A stretch of DNA of 64,000 nt from NCBI GenBank assembly GCA_022571845.1, contig JACZXB010000003.1:124001-188000 (forward strand), in the 5' to 3' direction. Positions 62,365 through 64,000 of this stretch are shown piece after piece (positions within the stretch are counted from its first letter, which is position 1; the number at the start of each line of letters is the position of its first letter). The translations under genes and the position numbers were made by a program. The notes beneath the pieces were generated by a model. The model was not told the DNA's origin and ran no database searches. It saw nothing but the letters and a program-made list of their open reading frames with translations. The DNA comes from Candidatus Zixiibacteriota bacterium (GTDB taxonomy: Bacteria; Zixibacteria; MSB-5A5; GN15; FEB-12).

Positions 62365-63026
62365 TGAGAACGACGCTTCCTTTGGCAGTTGCGTTTATTA
62401 CCGGTTTGGTTTTTGTCATAACTTTTTTTCTAAATGAAGAATCACCTCTAGTCGGCGGCGTTTCAAAACAGCTTTTGGATTGGCTAATAATTATTGGCGG
62501 CTTCACTCTACTTTTAGGTGTTGTTTCAATACTTCGGGTAAGCTGGCAGTCTGTAGAGCGTCGCAAAGAAGACTGGATTTACAAACTAATTACCATACTG
62601 TCAGTTTTGGTGATGGCTATTCCAGGGCTGCTGCCGGAGTCATGGTCGTCATTATTTGGCAGGCAGGAAGGTACAATTTACGACTGGCTGTTTTTAAATT
62701 TGCAGGCGCCTATGATGGCTACCATGTTTGCCACCCTGGCCTTTTATATCGCTTCGGCCGCTTATAGAGCCTTTCGGGCGCGTACTGCCGAAGCTACCAT
62801 CCTGTTAGTAACTGCAACTCTGGTTATGCTCTGGCGGGTACCGATGGGCGAAGCTTTCTTGAATTTATTTTCGGAAGAAATACCCGGGCTGATAAACACT
62901 TATATCATGGGCGGTGTAAACTTAGCTGTTCAACGAGGCATTATTATTGGTGCGGCGCTGGGTGCAGCAGCCATGTCTCTTCGCATTATTCTCGGCATTG
63001 AACGAACCTATATGGGTAAAAGCTAA
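62361..63026 (+). CDS. Membrane protein of the DUF6754 operon
   Basis: This 221-residue hydrophobic protein has about six membrane segments ('VAFITGLVFVITFF', 'WLIIIGGFTLLLGVVSIL', 'ITILSVLVMAIPGLL', 'MMATMFATLAFYIASAAY', 'EATILLVTATLVMLW', 'RGIIIGAALGAAAMSL'). There is no recognised domain. It is translationally coupled to its neighbours (ATGA before it, a two-base gap after). Confidence 0.8.
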   Translation: MMRTTLPLAVAFITGLVFVITFFLNEESPLVGGVSKQLLDWLIIIGGFTLLLGVVSILRVSWQSVERRKEDWIYKLITILSVLVMAIPGLLPESWSSLFGRQEGTIYDWLFLNLQAPMMATMFATLAFYIASAAYRAFRARTAEATILLVTATLVMLWRVPMGEAFLNLFSEEIPGLINTYIMGGVNLAVQRGIIIGAALGAAAMSLRIILGIERTYMGKS

Positions 63027-63028
63027 TC

Positions 63029-63865
63029 ATGACTATCTGGGAACGTTTTGATAATATGGACAGACGCTGGGTCTACCTGATGGTCGGGCTGGCTGTCATA
63101 ATCCCTTTTTTAGTTCCCATGAAATTTGATATCAGCATTACACCTGAAGTGCAGTCGTTTTATGATGCAGTCGATAATCTGCCTGATTCATGCACCGTCA
63201 TGCTGGTCTTTGACTACTACCCCTCGACAGCGGCCGAGTGCGAACCGATGGCCATAGCAGCAGCGCATCATCTGTTTCGAAAAGACTGCAAAATAATCAC
63301 GTTAAGTAATATCCCCTATGGCGGACCATCGATGGCTGAGACTGTCACTAGAGCGATTGCCAAAGAATATGACAAAGAGTATGGTGAAGATTTTGTTAAT
63401 CTTGGATTTAAGTATGGTCCTATCGCTGTTCTGAAAGGAATGGGCATATCCATAGAATCAATTTTCCCGACAGACAACAGCGGCACACCGCTAGCTGAGT
63501 TACCGATGATGGATTCGGTCACCAACTACGAGCAAGTGAGTTTCATTTACGAAATTGCAGACAACGCCACTGCCGATCTCTGGATTTCGATTGTCAACGC
63601 TGGCTACGGGGTACCGATGGGAGTGGGCTGCACGGCCGTAATGGCACCCAAGTTTTATGCTTTCTTAGGAGCGAATCAGATAGTGGGACTCTTAGGCGGT
63701 ATGAAAGGCGCTGCCGAGTATGAAATCTTGGTGGGTAAGCTTGGCACCGCTTATCGGGGTATGGATATTCAGTCAATGGTGCACTTTGTAATAATTGCCT
63801 TAGTGATTATTGGGAATATCGGCTTTTTCGTAACCAAAAGACGAAATAGAAAGAAAAGCGCGTGA
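63029..63865 (+). CDS. Membrane-anchored protein of the DUF6754 operon
   Basis: This 278-residue protein has an N-terminal membrane segment (about 15-32, 'WVYLMVGLAVIIPFLVPMKF'), a soluble alpha/beta domain (about 35-245: 'SCTVMLVFDYYPSTAAECEPMAIAAAHHLFRKDCKIITLSNI') and a C-terminal segment (about 248-268). I recognise no family. Its stop overlaps the next start by three bases. Confidence 0.75.
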   Translation: MTIWERFDNMDRRWVYLMVGLAVIIPFLVPMKFDISITPEVQSFYDAVDNLPDSCTVMLVFDYYPSTAAECEPMAIAAAHHLFRKDCKIITLSNIPYGGPSMAETVTRAIAKEYDKEYGEDFVNLGFKYGPIAVLKGMGISIESIFPTDNSGTPLAELPMMDSVTNYEQVSFIYEIADNATADLWISIVNAGYGVPMGVGCTAVMAPKFYAFLGANQIVGLLGGMKGAAEYEILVGKLGTAYRGMDIQSMVHFVIIALVIIGNIGFFVTKRRNRKKSA

Positions 63866-64000
63866 GCGGTATTGAAATTCTACAAATCTGGATAATCGCC
63901 TTTTTTACGCTGGCGCTTTTTTCTTTTCTGTATAAAGACAACCCCTTTTACAGACTTGCAGAAAATATTTTTGCCGGACTTACTACCGGCTATCAGGTTA
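63862..64000 (+). CDS. Membrane protein, truncated by window end
   Basis: A GTG at 63862 overlaps the previous stop (GTGA). The 46 visible residues begin with a membrane helix ('ILQIWIIAFFTLALFSFLY') followed by 'KDNPFYRLAENIFAGLTTGYQV', and the frame stays open to the window edge. It is the fourth member of the membrane operon. Confidence 0.65.
   Translation, partial: MSGIEILQIWIIAFFTLALFSFLYKDNPFYRLAENIFAGLTTGYQV

Overview
The window looks like a Gram-negative bacterial chromosome segment, most likely from candidate division Zixibacteria or a close relative. This is inferred from type I dockerin-like tails ending in a 'YLVDFIFRGG' motif, many outer-membrane barrels and lipoproteins, Myxococcus/FCB-style Ser/Thr kinases fused to TPRs, and scattered genes on both strands. 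No rRNA, complete tRNA, CRISPR array, phage gene or intact transposase was seen.

Layout. 1-2.5 kb: two overlapping TPR genes, the second an HD-GYP protein. 2.5-6.2 kb: a mercury-type metal cassette between two diverged 67-nt direct repeats. It holds a MerR-like regulator with a 22-bp perfect operator, a MerT-like membrane protein, an outer-membrane barrel and a MerP-like HMA protein. Divergent from these are a YHS-like metal-binding protein and a glutaredoxin whose first active-site cysteine codon is UGA, followed by a hairpin that fits the bacterial SECIS consensus. 6.6-13.3 kb: an unknown membrane protein, a kinase-alpha/beta hydrolase fusion, a serine beta-lactamase-like hydrolase, and a second barrel plus HMA-lipoprotein module. 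13.6-15.3 kb: a possible nucleotide-targeting (deoxyribosyltransferase/TIR-like) effector coupled to a tiny ORF. 15.4-33.9 kb: typA behind a consensus promoter and an early terminator, a porin, a BNR-repeat lipoprotein, an MBL-fold gene broken by two amber codons, two dockerin-tailed beta-propeller proteins, ada, a Kef-type antiporter, an RRM protein, a four-repeat periplasmic protein and a PLP decarboxylase.

34.2-42.5 kb: a co-oriented run that reads like an envelope-signalling locus. It contains an ECF sigma factor, a membrane anti-sigma-like protein, a membrane-anchored protein with seven 27-residue repeats, a 977-residue zincin/beta-propeller/barrel protein, a PrsW-like intramembrane protease overlapping it, a STAS-like protein, and a secreted LIM-domain protein with a DA1-type metallopeptidase domain. 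42.7-48.3 kb: two tandem Ser/Thr kinases with FlgO/TolB-like and TPR sensor regions.

48.6-64 kb: an H1-like basic DNA-binding protein convergent with a DUF899 protein carrying the same kind of basic tail; succinate dehydrogenase/fumarate reductase (membrane anchor, A, B); a YCII lipoprotein; DUF427; a threonine-catabolism operon (epimerase-type threonine dehydrogenase, 2-amino-3-ketobutyrate CoA ligase) continuing into a disulfide oxidoreductase, a zinc alcohol dehydrogenase and a NUDIX hydrolase; an HtrA-type protease; and a four-gene membrane-protein operon that runs off the end. The strongest leads are the selenocysteine glutaredoxin in the mercury cassette, the LIM-DA1 peptidase, the sigma/PrsW locus and the 13.6-kb effector-like pair.
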